In this document: piece after piece, positions 44,515 to 53,820 of the stretch
Layout of the letters: every line of letters begins with the position of its first letter
Numbering within the stretch: position 1 is the first letter of the stretch
DNA from: Streptomyces noursei
GTDB lineage: Bacteria; Actinomycetota; Actinomycetes; Streptomycetales; Streptomycetaceae
DNA: 64,000 nucleotides
Direction of reading: 5' to 3'
Assembly: GCF_001646665.1 (NCBI RefSeq)
Contig: NZ_LWBU01000347.1
Span: 136,530-200,529 of the forward strand
Translations under genes and position numbers: made by a program
The notes under the pieces: generated by a model
Database searches by the model: none
Told to the model about the DNA's origin: nothing
Seen by the model: only the letters and a program-made list of their open reading frames with translations

Positions 44515-45300
44515 ATGAGCGGAGTGTCAGTGACCAAGGGCGCGGAGGATGCCGTACCGACGGCGGGCGACCTGGTCGTGCTGAGCAACGTCAACAAGCA
44601 CTTCGGCGCGCTGCATGTGCTCCAGGACGTCGATCTGACCATCGCCCGTGGCGAGGTCGTGGTCGTCATCGGGCCGTCCGGGTCCGGCAAGTCCACGCTG
44701 TGCCGCACCATCAACCGCCTGGAGACGATCGACTCGGGCGGCATCACCATCGACGGCAAGCCGCTGCCCCAGGAGGGCAAGGAGCTCGCCCGGCTCCGTG
44801 CCGACGTCGGCATGGTCTTCCAGTCGTTCAACCTCTTCGCGCACAAGACCGTGCTGGAGAACGTCGTGCTGGGCCAGGTCAAGGTCCGCAAGGCCGACAA
44901 GAAGGCCGCGGAGCAGAAGGCCAGGACGCTGCTCGACCGGGTGGGCGTCGGCTCGCAGGCCGACAAGTACCCGGCGCAGCTGTCCGGCGGCCAGCAGCAG
45001 CGCGTCGCGATCGCCCGCGCCCTGGCGATGGACCCGAAGGTGATGCTCTTCGACGAGCCCACGTCGGCGCTCGACCCCGAGATGATCAACGAGGTCCTCG
45101 AGGTCATGCAGCAGCTGGCGCGGGACGGGATGACGATGATCGTCGTCACCCACGAGATGGGCTTCGCGCGGTCCGCCGCCAACCGGGTCGTCTTCATGGC
45201 GGACGGCCGGATCGTCGAAGAGGCGACGCCCGAGCAGTTCTTCAGCAGTCCGCGCAGCGACCGGGCCAAGGACTTCCTGTCGAAGATCCTTCACCACTGA
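44515..45300 (+). CDS. gluA: Glutamate ABC transporter ATP-binding protein
   Basis: A 261-residue cytoplasmic ATPase of a polar amino acid importer. ATG 44515 with GGAG nine bases upstream. Walker A GPSGSGKS is at 53-60, the signature LSGGQ at 156-160, and Walker B LFDEP at 178-182, followed by the switch histidine in VVTHEMGFA. GluABCD imports glutamate in high-GC Gram-positives. The next gene, the binding protein, starts 63 bp downstream. Promoter elements should lie in 44241-44514, where a TCCGG-N6-CCGGA inverted repeat is visible near 44407. Confidence 0.93.
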   Translation: MSGVSVTKGAEDAVPTAGDLVVLSNVNKHFGALHVLQDVDLTIARGEVVVVIGPSGSGKSTLCRTINRLETIDSGGITIDGKPLPQEGKELARLRADVGMVFQSFNLFAHKTVLENVVLGQVKVRKADKKAAEQKARTLLDRVGVGSQADKYPAQLSGGQQQRVAIARALAMDPKVMLFDEPTSALDPEMINEVLEVMQQLARDGMTMIVVTHEMGFARSAANRVVFMADGRIVEEATPEQFFSSPRSDRAKDFLSKILHH

Positions 45301-45363
45301 CGGATCCCGCTGGCCTCCAGCGGTGACGACGACCAACGAACCACGACATAAGGGATGTTCACC

Positions 45364-46287
45364 ATGAAGCTCCGCAAGACGGCCGCGCTGGCCGTTGCTG
45401 TGCTCGCGCTGTCCGCGACCGCCTGTGGTGGCAAGGAGGGCTCCGCGGGCGACAAGCCGGCCGGCGTCCAGCCCGGCGCCACGAACGCGCCGGCGCTGCC
45501 GCAGTACGTCGTCGCGACGAACGTCGACCTGAAGGGCTCGGCGACCTTCAAGGCCGCCAAGGAGCGCGGCAAGCTGATCATCGGCTCCAAGGCGGACCAG
45601 CCGTACCTCGGCTTCGAGGACCAGGCCACCAAGAAGCGCTCCGGCTTCGACGTCGAGATCGCCAAGATGATCGCCGCGGAGCTGGGCTTCACCGAGTCCC
45701 AGATCGAGTGGAAGACGGTCGACTCCAGCACCCGCGAGACGGCCATCTCCAAGGGTCAGGTCGACTACTACGTCGGCACCTACACGATCAACGACAAGCG
45801 CAAGGCGCAGGTCGGCTTCGCGGGCCCGTACTACAAGGCCGGCGCCGACCTCCTGGTCCGCAAGGACGAGACCGCGATCACCGGCCCGGAGACCGTCAAG
45901 GGCAAGAAGGTCTGCTCGATCAAGGGCTCCACGCCGCTGCAGGAGATCAAGCAGCCGAAGTACGGCGCGAGCACCACCGAGCTCGGCAAGTACTCGGACT
46001 GCGTCCAGCAGCTCCTCACCAAGCAGGTCGACGCGGTGACGACGGACGACGCGATCCTCAAGGGTTACGCCGCCCAGAACCCCGGCAAGCTGAAGGTCGT
46101 CGGCAAGCCGTTCACGCAGGAGCCGTACGGCATCGGCATGAACAAGGAGGACAAGGTCCTGCGCGAGGCGGTCAACAACGCGCTGGACAAGAACATCAAG
46201 GGCGGCATCTACAAGAAGATCTACGAGGCCACCCTGGGCCTGTCCGGCTCGGAGTACACCGCGCCGCCGGCCCTCGAGCGCTACTGA
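45364..46287 (+). CDS. gluB: Glutamate ABC transporter substrate-binding lipoprotein
   Basis: A 307-residue extracellular binding protein. ATG 45364 is chosen because AGGGA sits eight bases upstream (an ATG at 45355 is in frame but poorly placed). The signal peptide ends LSATAC with the lipid-accepting cysteine near residue 20. The SBP_bac_3 domain runs from KLIIGSKADQPYLGFED through YYVGTYTINDKRKAQVGFAGPYY to the end, with SIKGSTPLQEI and the two cysteines (KVCSIKG, YSDCVQQ) likely disulfide-linked. It is the second gene of gluABCD and is followed by a strong hairpin. Confidence 0.93.
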   Translation: MKLRKTAALAVAVLALSATACGGKEGSAGDKPAGVQPGATNAPALPQYVVATNVDLKGSATFKAAKERGKLIIGSKADQPYLGFEDQATKKRSGFDVEIAKMIAAELGFTESQIEWKTVDSSTRETAISKGQVDYYVGTYTINDKRKAQVGFAGPYYKAGADLLVRKDETAITGPETVKGKKVCSIKGSTPLQEIKQPKYGASTTELGKYSDCVQQLLTKQVDAVTTDDAILKGYAAQNPGKLKVVGKPFTQEPYGIGMNKEDKVLREAVNNALDKNIKGGIYKKIYEATLGLSGSEYTAPPALERY

Positions 46288-46305
46288 CCGACGCCGCTCC
46301 GGGAC

Positions 46306-46339
46306 GGAGCGCCCCGTACCGACGCGTACGGGGCGCTCC
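46306..46339 (+). terminator. Intra-operon hairpin between gluB and gluC
   Basis: A 14-bp perfect stem (GGAGCGCCCCGTAC with GTACGGGGCGCTCC) with a 6-nt loop, 19 bp after gluB. It probably stabilises or partly terminates the gluAB message, so that the binding protein exceeds the permeases. The following 264 bp up to gluC are low-complexity, CGCAC-rich and without a supported gene. Confidence 0.8.
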
Positions 46340-46603
46340 GCCCCGTGCCCGGCGCGCCGCCCGACCGGACGCGCCCGGCACGCCGCGGGCGCGTCGCGGA
46401 CGCACGTACGCACACGGCACGCGACGCGCCCCGCGAGCGCCACGGCACGGGAAGGGGCACGGGCACCGGTGCTCGCAGCCGCACCCGCGCCCGCACCCCC
46501 CGTGCACGCCGCTTCCCCCATGCATCCGACACCCGCACACCGCCCCGTACACCGCTCGCACGCACCTTGACCGCCAGCCGCTGACCGCCGACGCGGAGAC
46601 CCC

Positions 46604-47251
46604 ATGAACGTACTGCTCGACCACTTCTCAGAGTTCCGCGACGGCTTCATAGGAACCGTGTCGATCACCGCCGTCAGCACCGCCATCGCGCTGGTCCTCG
46701 GCATCGCCATCGCCGGCTTCCGGGTCTCCCCCGTCCCGCCGCTGCGCTGGTTCGGCACGGCATGGGTGACCCTGCTGCGCAACACGCCGCTGACGCTGCT
46801 GTTCCTGGTGACGACGTTCGTGGTCCCGGAGATCCTCTTCCCGGGCATGAGCGCCTTCGTCCTCGGATCGATCGCGCTCGGCTTCTACACGTCGTCCTTC
46901 GTCTGCGAGGCCGTCCGCTCCGGCATCAACACGGTGCCGCTGGGCCAGGCCGAGGCGGCCCGCTCCCTGGGCATGACCTTCTCGCAGACGCTGCGGCTGA
47001 TCGTGCTGCCGCAGGCCACCCGGACCGTGCTGCCGCCGCTGAGCTCGATCTTCATCGCGCTCACCAAGAACTCGGCCATCGCCGGCGCCTTCAGCGTCAC
47101 CGAGCTCTTCGGATGGCAGAAGCTGATGAGCGAGGACGGGTACGACATCATCCCGATCTTCCTCTGGGTCTCCCTCGCCTACCTGGTGGTCACCTTCTCC
47201 ATCAGCGGTGTCTTCCGCATCCTTGAGCGCCGTATGGAGGTCGCCCGATGA
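46604..47251 (+). CDS. gluC: Glutamate ABC transporter permease 1
   Basis: A 215-residue inner-membrane permease, ATG 46604 with GGAG eight bases upstream. Five or so helices are seen, for example GTVSITAVSTAIALVLGIAIAG and FVLGSIALGFYTSSFVCEAV. The coupling EAA loop is RSGINTVPLGQAEAARSLGM, followed by TLRLIVLPQA, the typical HisM-type signature. It forms a heterodimer with GluD. Its stop overlaps the gluD start by four bases (ATGA), showing translational coupling. Confidence 0.93.
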   Translation: MNVLLDHFSEFRDGFIGTVSITAVSTAIALVLGIAIAGFRVSPVPPLRWFGTAWVTLLRNTPLTLLFLVTTFVVPEILFPGMSAFVLGSIALGFYTSSFVCEAVRSGINTVPLGQAEAARSLGMTFSQTLRLIVLPQATRTVLPPLSSIFIALTKNSAIAGAFSVTELFGWQKLMSEDGYDIIPIFLWVSLAYLVVTFSISGVFRILERRMEVAR

Positions 47252-48198
47252 GCGCCAGCGTTCTCTTCGACGCCCCCGGCCCCAAGGCCGTCATCCGCAA
47301 CCGCGTCTACGCCGTCCTCGGCACCCTGGCCATCCTGGGGCTGCTCGCCGTCACGATCGTCCGGCTGAGCGACAAGGGGCACCTCGCCCCCGAGATGTGG
47401 GACATCTTCAACTACGCGGGCATCCGGCAGAACATCGCCGACGCCATCCTCGCCACCCTCAAGGCGTTCGGCATCGCGGCCGTCGGCTCGCTGGTGCTGG
47501 GCGTGCTCCTCGCCGTCGCCCGGCTCTCCGACCACAAGCCGGTCCGGTGGCTGGCGACCGGCTTCATCGAGCTGTTCCGCTCCATCCCGCTGCTCATCAC
47601 GATCTACGCCGTGTGGGTCGGTTTCCTCACCGACTACTCGATGTGGGCCCTCGCAGTCGGACTGTCGATCTACAACGGCTGTGTCCAGGCCGAGGTGCTG
47701 CGCGCCGGTGTCAACTCCGTGCCGAAGGGCCAGCGGGAGGCCGCGTACGCCCTCGGCATGAGCAAGACGCAGGTCATGACGACCGTCCTGATGCCGCAGG
47801 CCGTCCGGGCGATGCTGCCGACGATCATCAGCCAGCTGGTGGTGACCCTCAAGGACACCTCGCTCGGCTTCATCATCCTGTACCCCGAACTCCTCCAGAC
47901 CGCCCGCCTCATCGCGTCCAACACGCAGGTCAACGGCATGTACCCGTACGTGTCGACGATCGTGGTGGTCGGCGCGATCTACGTGGCGATGTGCCTGGCG
48001 CTCTCCGCGCTCGCGACCTGGATCGAGAAGCGGGGCCGCCGCGCCAAGACCGGCATCGGACCGGCCGCGCCGGCCGGCAACGCGGCCGTCCTCGGCGGCG
48101 ACGCCGGGAACGCCGCCGCCAACACGATCCTGCTCGGCGGGGGCGACGGTGGGGCCGGCGGGGCCATTGACAAAGGCACCGGCGGGACCGGCAGCTGA
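47248..48198 (+). CDS. gluD: Glutamate ABC transporter permease 2
   Basis: A 316-residue permease paired with GluC. Longer than GluC by an N-terminal ~60 residues (one extra helix, VYAVLGTLAILGLLAVTIV) and a Gly/Ala-rich C-terminal tail of ~45 residues. The EAA loop reads RAGVNSVPKGQREAAYALGM, followed by TTVLMPQAVR. ELFRSIPLLITIYAVWVGF is the conserved helix before it. ATG 47248 overlaps the gluC stop. A hairpin follows the stop by ~33 bp. Confidence 0.93.
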   Translation: MSASVLFDAPGPKAVIRNRVYAVLGTLAILGLLAVTIVRLSDKGHLAPEMWDIFNYAGIRQNIADAILATLKAFGIAAVGSLVLGVLLAVARLSDHKPVRWLATGFIELFRSIPLLITIYAVWVGFLTDYSMWALAVGLSIYNGCVQAEVLRAGVNSVPKGQREAAYALGMSKTQVMTTVLMPQAVRAMLPTIISQLVVTLKDTSLGFIILYPELLQTARLIASNTQVNGMYPYVSTIVVVGAIYVAMCLALSALATWIEKRGRRAKTGIGPAAPAGNAAVLGGDAGNAAANTILLGGGDGGAGGAIDKGTGGTGS

Positions 48199-48230
48199 CA
48201 CCATGTGACATCATCCGGGTGTCTTGAGCG

Positions 48231-48272
48231 AGTGACGGGGGCAGTGGCGGTCGCGCCGCTGCCTCCGTCACT
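48231..48272 (+). terminator. Terminator hairpin after gluD
   Basis: A 14-bp stem with one mismatch, left arm AGTGACGGGGGCAG, right arm CTGCCTCCGTCACT followed by T, and a 14-nt GC-rich loop. It separates gluABCD from the flavin monooxygenase gene. Confidence 0.7.
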
Positions 48273-48393
48273 TGACGCAAGCACTCGCAGTGGGTTGCAT
48301 ACGTTCTGTGATCGCGTCGCGTCGGGCTCCAGCCGCACTCTCCCGTGTTTCCCCTGCTCACCGCATGGCCGTACACGCCACAGGAGTCGCACC

Positions 48394-49992
48394 GTGGACC
48401 CGGTGATCGTGGTCGGCGCCGGCCCGGTCGGGCTGGCGCTCTCCCTCGCCCTCGCCGCGCAGGGCGTACCCGCGGTCGTCCTGGACGAGGGCCCCGGCAA
48501 GGAGGAGCCGCGCGCGGCGCGCACCGCCGTACTCCGCCCCGACACGGCCTTGTTCGTCGAGCGGCTGGGCTGCGCCACCGTACGCGACGAGGGAGCCCGC
48601 TGGACCGGCTGGCGGTCGATGCGCCGCAGGCAGCAGATGCGGCACGTCGAGTTCGGCCCCGGGGCCCCGTCCCCGCTGCACATCCCGCAGCACGCCCTGA
48701 CCCGCGGACTGCGGGAGGCCATCGCCGCCCTGCCGGACCCCGCACTGGTGCGGGTGGTCACGCACAGCCGCCTGGACGGCATCGAACAGGACGCGCACGG
48801 CGTCACCGCGCACACCCGCGGGCCCGGGGAGCCCTGGTGGCGGGGCAGCCACCTGGTCGGCTGCGACGGGGCCCGGTCGACCGTGCGCAAGCTGCTGGGC
48901 GTCCGCTTCCCGGGCCGCACGGCCGTCGAACGGCACGCCGTCGCCGCCCTGCACGCCGAACTGCCTTGGCCGGACGAGGCCCTGCTGCACCGTCAGCCGC
49001 CGTGGCGCGGCGTGGGCGAGGAGGTCACGGCCCGGCCGCTGCCCGACGGCGGCTGGCGGCTGGACTGGCTGCTGCCTCCGCGCGGCGACCTGGTCACGCC
49101 CGACGCGCTGGTGTCGCGGATCCGGGAGACACTGACCGGCTGGTGCGGTGACACCCCGGCGTACGACCTGGTCGACACCGGCGTCTACACCCTCCACCAC
49201 CGGCTCGCCAAGCGGTGGCGGGTGGAGCGGGCGTTCCTCGCCGGGGACGCCGCGCACCTGCTGGGCGCGCTCGGCACGCAGGGCCTGGACGAGGGGCTGA
49301 GGGACGTCGAGAACCTGGCGTGGAAGCTCGCGACGGCCTGGCACCACGGCGCCTCGGACGTGCTCCTGGACAGCTACCAGGCCGAGCGGCGCACGGCGGT
49401 CGCGGCCCGGCTGCGCGCGGCCGACCAGTCGTTGCCGGTGCTGCGCGGCGCCGGCGGCCTGCGGACGTACCTGCGGGGCGGCGGGCACGACTCCCTGCTG
49501 ACCGACGGCCACGTGGGGCGCGGCCCGCTCGGCGCGCCGCCCGCCTACCCGCACTCCCCCATCGCGCCCCCGCACGCCGAGGGACACACCGGTGTCGGTA
49601 CGCCGCTGGGGGCGCCGGTCGAGGACGTACGGGTCACGGCTCCGGAGGACGGCACGACGGCGCGGCTGCGGGACCGGCTGGGACGCGGCCGGCTCCTCGC
49701 CGTGCTGGTCGCGCCGGGCACGGGGGTGTGGGACCGGCGGCACTGGATGTCCGCGGGCGTGATGCCCCGGCTGGTGGAGGCCGTGTCCGCGCTGCCGGTG
49801 GAGGGCGAGGTGCTGGTCACCGAGGCGTACCCCGGCGCGGCCGCGCACACCGTCCTGCTGGTGCGGCCCGACGGGCACTTGGCCGCGGCCTTCGGCGGCG
49901 TACGCCCCGAGGAGCTGTACGCGGCGGCCGACGCGGTGAGGGGCGGCGCGCCCTCCCACGAGCACACGGACCGGACGGCCGACGTCGTGTGA
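48394..49992 (+). CDS. FAD-dependent aromatic monooxygenase-like protein
   Basis: A 532-residue group A flavin hydroxylase, GTG 48394 with AGGAG seven bases upstream. The FAD motif GAGPVG is at residues 8-13, the DG motif is HLVGCDGARSTVRK near 155, and the GD motif is FLAGDAAHLLGALGTQGLDEG near 280. The C-terminal thioredoxin-like domain (RGRLLAVLVAPG onward) is as in PheA/TfdB and polyketide hydroxylases. In Streptomyces such enzymes occur in antibiotic tailoring or aromatic degradation. Here the gene is solitary, so neither can be chosen. Substrate unknown. Confidence 0.9.
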   Translation: MDPVIVVGAGPVGLALSLALAAQGVPAVVLDEGPGKEEPRAARTAVLRPDTALFVERLGCATVRDEGARWTGWRSMRRRQQMRHVEFGPGAPSPLHIPQHALTRGLREAIAALPDPALVRVVTHSRLDGIEQDAHGVTAHTRGPGEPWWRGSHLVGCDGARSTVRKLLGVRFPGRTAVERHAVAALHAELPWPDEALLHRQPPWRGVGEEVTARPLPDGGWRLDWLLPPRGDLVTPDALVSRIRETLTGWCGDTPAYDLVDTGVYTLHHRLAKRWRVERAFLAGDAAHLLGALGTQGLDEGLRDVENLAWKLATAWHHGASDVLLDSYQAERRTAVAARLRAADQSLPVLRGAGGLRTYLRGGGHDSLLTDGHVGRGPLGAPPAYPHSPIAPPHAEGHTGVGTPLGAPVEDVRVTAPEDGTTARLRDRLGRGRLLAVLVAPGTGVWDRRHWMSAGVMPRLVEAVSALPVEGEVLVTEAYPGAAAHTVLLVRPDGHLAAAFGGVRPEELYAAADAVRGGAPSHEHTDRTADVV

Positions 49993-50122
49993 CGGTGCAC
50001 CGCGCCGCACCGGCCCGGTGGACGCCGTCCCCGGGCCGGCCGACGCCGGGGTCCGGTGGCGGACCTCGTGTCGCGGTGGACGTCGTTTGACGGGTGCGGA
50101 AGTCCGTGCTGTACTCCCGATC

Positions 50123-50209
50123 ATGAACGGCACCGATGTGCGCCTGTGGCGGAGGGTCCATATGGACCTGGTCCGCTATGCGGGCTGCGTGTGTCGTCCG
50201 TCCTGCTGA
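50123..50209 (+). CDS. Cysteine-containing leader peptide of the sulfur unit
   Basis: A 28-residue peptide, ATG 50123, MNGTDVRLWRRVHMDLVR followed by YAGCVCRPSC and TGA. It has the R-x-H-x-D-L-x-R core and Cys-rich end of actinobacterial leader peptides that precede sulfur-assimilation genes. The three cysteine codons are clustered in the last seven codons. It lies 111 bp upstream of the cysteine-dioxygenase-like gene. By analogy, slow decoding of Cys codons may control the downstream genes through alternative RNA structures. A shorter start (ATG 50162) is possible. Confidence 0.75.
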   Translation: MNGTDVRLWRRVHMDLVRYAGCVCRPSC

Positions 50210-50225
50210 ACTCGCCCTTCCCTTT

Positions 50226-50280
50226 CCGCGCGCGCCGGTGCCGGGCCACAGGTCCGTCCGTGCCCGTGACCCGCGCGCGG
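50226..50280 (+). promoter_or_regulatory. Possible attenuator hairpin after the leader peptide
   Basis: A 9-bp GC-only stem, CCGCGCGCG at 50226-50234 with CGCGCGCGG at 50272-50280, enclosing a 37-nt loop that can form a smaller inner stem (CGGGC with GCCCG). It begins 17 bp after the leader stop and ends 40 bp before the CDO gene, where an attenuator or ribosome-access switch would be expected. Confidence 0.5.
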
Positions 50281-50320
50281 TTTCCGCGACTTCGAGTCCA
50301 GGCCCCCAGGACGGTTTCCC

Positions 50321-50857
50321 GTGTCCCAGTCTGTCTCCGTTCCCGTACAAGGGACTGAGGCGGCGGCGCCGACCGCTGCCCATCTCCACGACTTCGTCCG
50401 CCGCGCCGCGGCCGACGCCCGACTGATCGCCTCGCTCCCCCTCGACCCGGAGGGCCGCACCTGGGTGCGGCTCGACGGTCCGGGCGGCAGCGAGGCCTGG
50501 CTCATCGGCTGGCCTCCCGGAACCGGTACGGGATGGCACGACCACGCCGAGTCGTTCGGCGCCTTCGCCACCGCGCGGGGCGCGCTCAAGGAGAACTCCC
50601 TTGCCGTGCGGCTGCCTTCGGGCGGCTGGCGGGCGCTCGAACTGAACGAGGGCGTCGACCGCGAGCGCCTGCTGCGGTCCGGCCAGGGGCGGGCCTTCGG
50701 CCGGCACCATGTGCACGAGGTGCTCAACGAGTCCCGCACCGAGCACGCCGTCTCGGTGCACGCGTACTACCCGCCGCTGCCCCTGATCCGGCGCTTCAGC
50801 CGTACCGGCCCGGTGCTGCGGCTGGAGCAGGTCGAGCGGCCGGAGGACTGGCAGTGA
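50321..50857 (+). CDS. Cysteine dioxygenase-like cupin
   Basis: A 178-residue non-haem iron protein of the cysteine dioxygenase type I family, which oxidises L-cysteine to cysteine sulfinate. GTG 50321. Likely iron ligands are H73 and H75 (GWHDHAESFGAF) and the later His in GRHHVHEVLNES (129-132); HAVSVHAYYPPL is also a family signature. The gene overlaps the rhodanese gene by four bases (GTGA), so they are translationally coupled. The upstream Cys leader peptide fits a cysteine-controlled sulfur unit. Confidence 0.9.
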   Translation: MSQSVSVPVQGTEAAAPTAAHLHDFVRRAAADARLIASLPLDPEGRTWVRLDGPGGSEAWLIGWPPGTGTGWHDHAESFGAFATARGALKENSLAVRLPSGGWRALELNEGVDRERLLRSGQGRAFGRHHVHEVLNESRTEHAVSVHAYYPPLPLIRRFSRTGPVLRLEQVERPEDWQ

Positions 50858-51234
50858 ACATCGACGAGTTGCTGGAGCGCGTCAGGACGGGCCTGGACCG
50901 GGTGGGCCCGCGGGAGGCGTTCGCCGCGGCCGAGGCGGGGGACGCGCTGCTGGTGGACATCCGCTACGCGGCGCTGCGCGAGCGCGACGGGCTGATTCCG
51001 GGGGCGCTGGTCGTCGAACGCAACGAACTGGAGTGGCGCCTCGACCCGCTGGGCAGCCACCGCGCCCCGGAGGCGGTGAGCCACGACCTGCGGGTCGTGG
51101 TGGTGTGCAACGAGGGGTACGCGTCCTCCCTCGCGGCCGCCTCCCTGCACCAGTTGGGCCTGCACCGGGCGACCGACCTCATCGGCGGCTTCCAGGCGTG
51201 GAAGGCCGACGGCCTGCCGGTCACCGCGCCCTGA
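50854..51234 (+). CDS. Rhodanese-like sulfurtransferase
   Basis: A 126-residue single-domain rhodanese, GTG 50854. The catalytic persulfide cysteine is Cys85 in VVVVCNEGYASSLAA; the loop after it starts with Asn-Glu-Gly-Tyr, so it can hold a persulfide. ALLVDIRYAALRERDGLIPGA is the N-terminal signature and LIGGFQAWKADGLPV the C-terminal one. Coupled to the cysteine-dioxygenase-like gene, it likely handles sulfane sulfur arising from cysteine turnover. Confidence 0.92.
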   Translation: MNIDELLERVRTGLDRVGPREAFAAAEAGDALLVDIRYAALRERDGLIPGALVVERNELEWRLDPLGSHRAPEAVSHDLRVVVVCNEGYASSLAAASLHQLGLHRATDLIGGFQAWKADGLPVTAP

Positions 51235-51534
51235 GGCCCTTGCCCGGCGTGCTCGCCCCCGCGGGCGCGCCGGTACCGCCGGGCCCCCGCCCCCGTCCCG
51301 CGGGCGGGCGGCCCCGTCGGCTGCCGCCCCAGCGCGTTCCCCCTTCCGGGCCCTCCAGCCCTGGGGTCCCCCGCCCGGCCTCCGGTGCTTCCAGCCCTGA
51401 AGGCCGGGAGCCCGCCCGGTGCTTCCGGTCCTCCGGCTCTCCCGGTCGTCCGGCCCGCCCGATCGTCCGGCCCAGCGGCGCTCCGGTCCTTCCTGGTCCC
51501 CCGGCCCGTCGTTCCCCCGGTCCTCCCCCTCCGG
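51235..51534. other. Convergent intergenic region, low-complexity
   Basis: 300 bp between the rhodanese and recX stops. It is dominated by irregular GGTCC/CCGG(C/T)CC-type runs with many short direct repeats. I see no gene and no clean hairpin; its repetitive make-up may reflect slippage. Confidence 0.4.
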
Positions 51535-52104
51535 TCAGAACCCCTCGGGCGGCAGGTCCTCCGTGTCCTCCCCCTCCGCTTCGAGCGCCTGCCGCACCAC
51601 CCGCAGGGCCATGCCCTCCGGGTAGCCCTTGCGGGCGAGCATGCCCGCGAGGCGGCGGAGCCGACGGTCACGGTCGAGCCCGCGGGTCGCCCGGAGCTTG
51701 CGGGCGACGAGCTCCCGGGCCGTCTCCTCCTCCTGCTCGGAGTCGAGCTGCCCCACCGCTTCGTCGATCAGCTCGGCGTCCACGCCCTTGGTCCGCAGCT
51801 CCCGTGCGAGGGCGCGGCGGGCGAGGCCCCGGCCGTGGTGCCGGGACTCCACCCACGCGCCCGCGAAGGCCGCGTCGTCGATCAGGCCGACGTCCTCGAA
51901 GCGGGAGAGGACCTCGTCGGCGACCTCGTCCGGGATCTCGCGTTTGCGCAGCGCGTCCGCGAGCTGCTTGCGGGTGCGCGGGGTCCCGGTGAGCAGGCGC
52001 AGGCAGATCGCCCGCGCCCGCTCAGCCGGATCCTGGGGCGACAGCTCCTTCTCGGCCCTCGACGAGTCGGCGCTGTCGCCCGGCCATTCGGTGCGCCTGG
52101 CCAT
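51535..52104 (-). CDS. recX: RecA regulatory protein RecX
   Basis: A 189-residue modulator that caps or blocks growth of RecA filaments. Start ATG 52104 (MARRTEWPGDSADSSRAEK); the much longer open frame upstream is antisense low-complexity DNA. Family pattern of three-helix repeats: ICLRLLTGTPRTRKQLADALRKREIP, VGLIDDAAFAGAWVESR and ARRALARELRTKGVDAELIDEA. It starts 4 bp after the recA stop codon, so it is cotranscribed and probably translationally coupled. Confidence 0.95.
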   Translation of the reverse strand: MARRTEWPGDSADSSRAEKELSPQDPAERARAICLRLLTGTPRTRKQLADALRKREIPDEVADEVLSRFEDVGLIDDAAFAGAWVESRHHGRGLARRALARELRTKGVDAELIDEAVGQLDSEQEEETARELVARKLRATRGLDRDRRLRRLAGMLARKGYPEGMALRVVRQALEAEGEDTEDLPPEGF

Positions 52105-52108
52105 GGGG

Positions 52109-53245
<1,137 letters not shown>

Positions 53246-53393
53246 GGGTTCCACCCGATTTGCTTGAGTCGATCGCTTCACGTCAAAGACGCTAACCCCT
53301 GCCACTGACAATGGGCCCCGACGTCCCTCCGACCTGTGGATAACCCAGCGGCCGGCACCCTGCCGTCCCCGTGGTTCCGGGCCGGAACCCCAT

Positions 53394-53409
53394 AAGAATG
53401 GATGTTCGA
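53394..53409 (-). promoter_or_regulatory. LexA (SOS) box of recA
   Basis: On the minus strand the sequence reads TCGAACATCCATTCTT, a perfect TCGAAC half and an ATTC-type right half. GAACATCCATTCT is the SOS sequence I recall for Streptomyces recA. It is in an AT-richer island (about 53390-53425), 149 bp before the recA start. Confidence 0.9.
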
Positions 53410-53529
53410 TTTTGGTGTCAAGCGAGCCACACCGGTCCGCGGCGGGGCGTCGCGGGCGCGGCCCGCGCGGGTGAACCGGGGGCCGGCGGGCCGCCGCCGG
53501 GCCGCCGGGCGGCGCCCATTCTTCGTAGC

Positions 53530-53820
53530 ATGGCCCTCCCCTCCCGTGCTCGTCGCAGCCGTGCGGTCGCATGGGTGGCCGGCACGGGCGTCACGCTCGC
53601 CGTCGGACTGTTCGTCGTCGTCTGGACGGTCGTGGCGACGCTCCGGGCGGAGGACGGGAGCGAGCCGGCCGCCCGCACCGTGATCGGCTGGGCGCTCGTG
53701 GCCGCCGGCTGCGGCGCCCTCCGCTTCCGCCACCACCGGCCCGTCGCGGTCGCGGTGGTCACCCTGCTGGCCTGCGTCGCCTACTGGGTGGGCGCGAGGG
53801 CGGCACGGGCCGGCGGACGG
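53530..53820 (+). pseudogene. Sensor-kinase-like N-terminal membrane fragment, fused by decay
   Basis: From ATG 53530 the frame encodes MALPSRARRSRAVAWV and two to three hydrophobic segments (GTGVTLAVGLFVVVWTVVATL, TVIGWALVAAGCGAL, PVAVAVVTLLACVAYWV). The FRHHRPVAVAVVTLLACVAY pattern resembles the N-terminal membrane part of NarL-type histidine kinases. No dimerisation or ATPase domain follows; the frame runs into an MMPL remnant. I read this as the 5' stub of a deleted gene. It could instead be a small intact membrane protein. Confidence 0.5.

Noticed and set aside
46340..46603. Small ORFs in the gluB-gluC spacer
   Set aside because: Arg/Ala/Thr/His-rich low-complexity translations in several frames without ribosome-binding sites or conservation cues.
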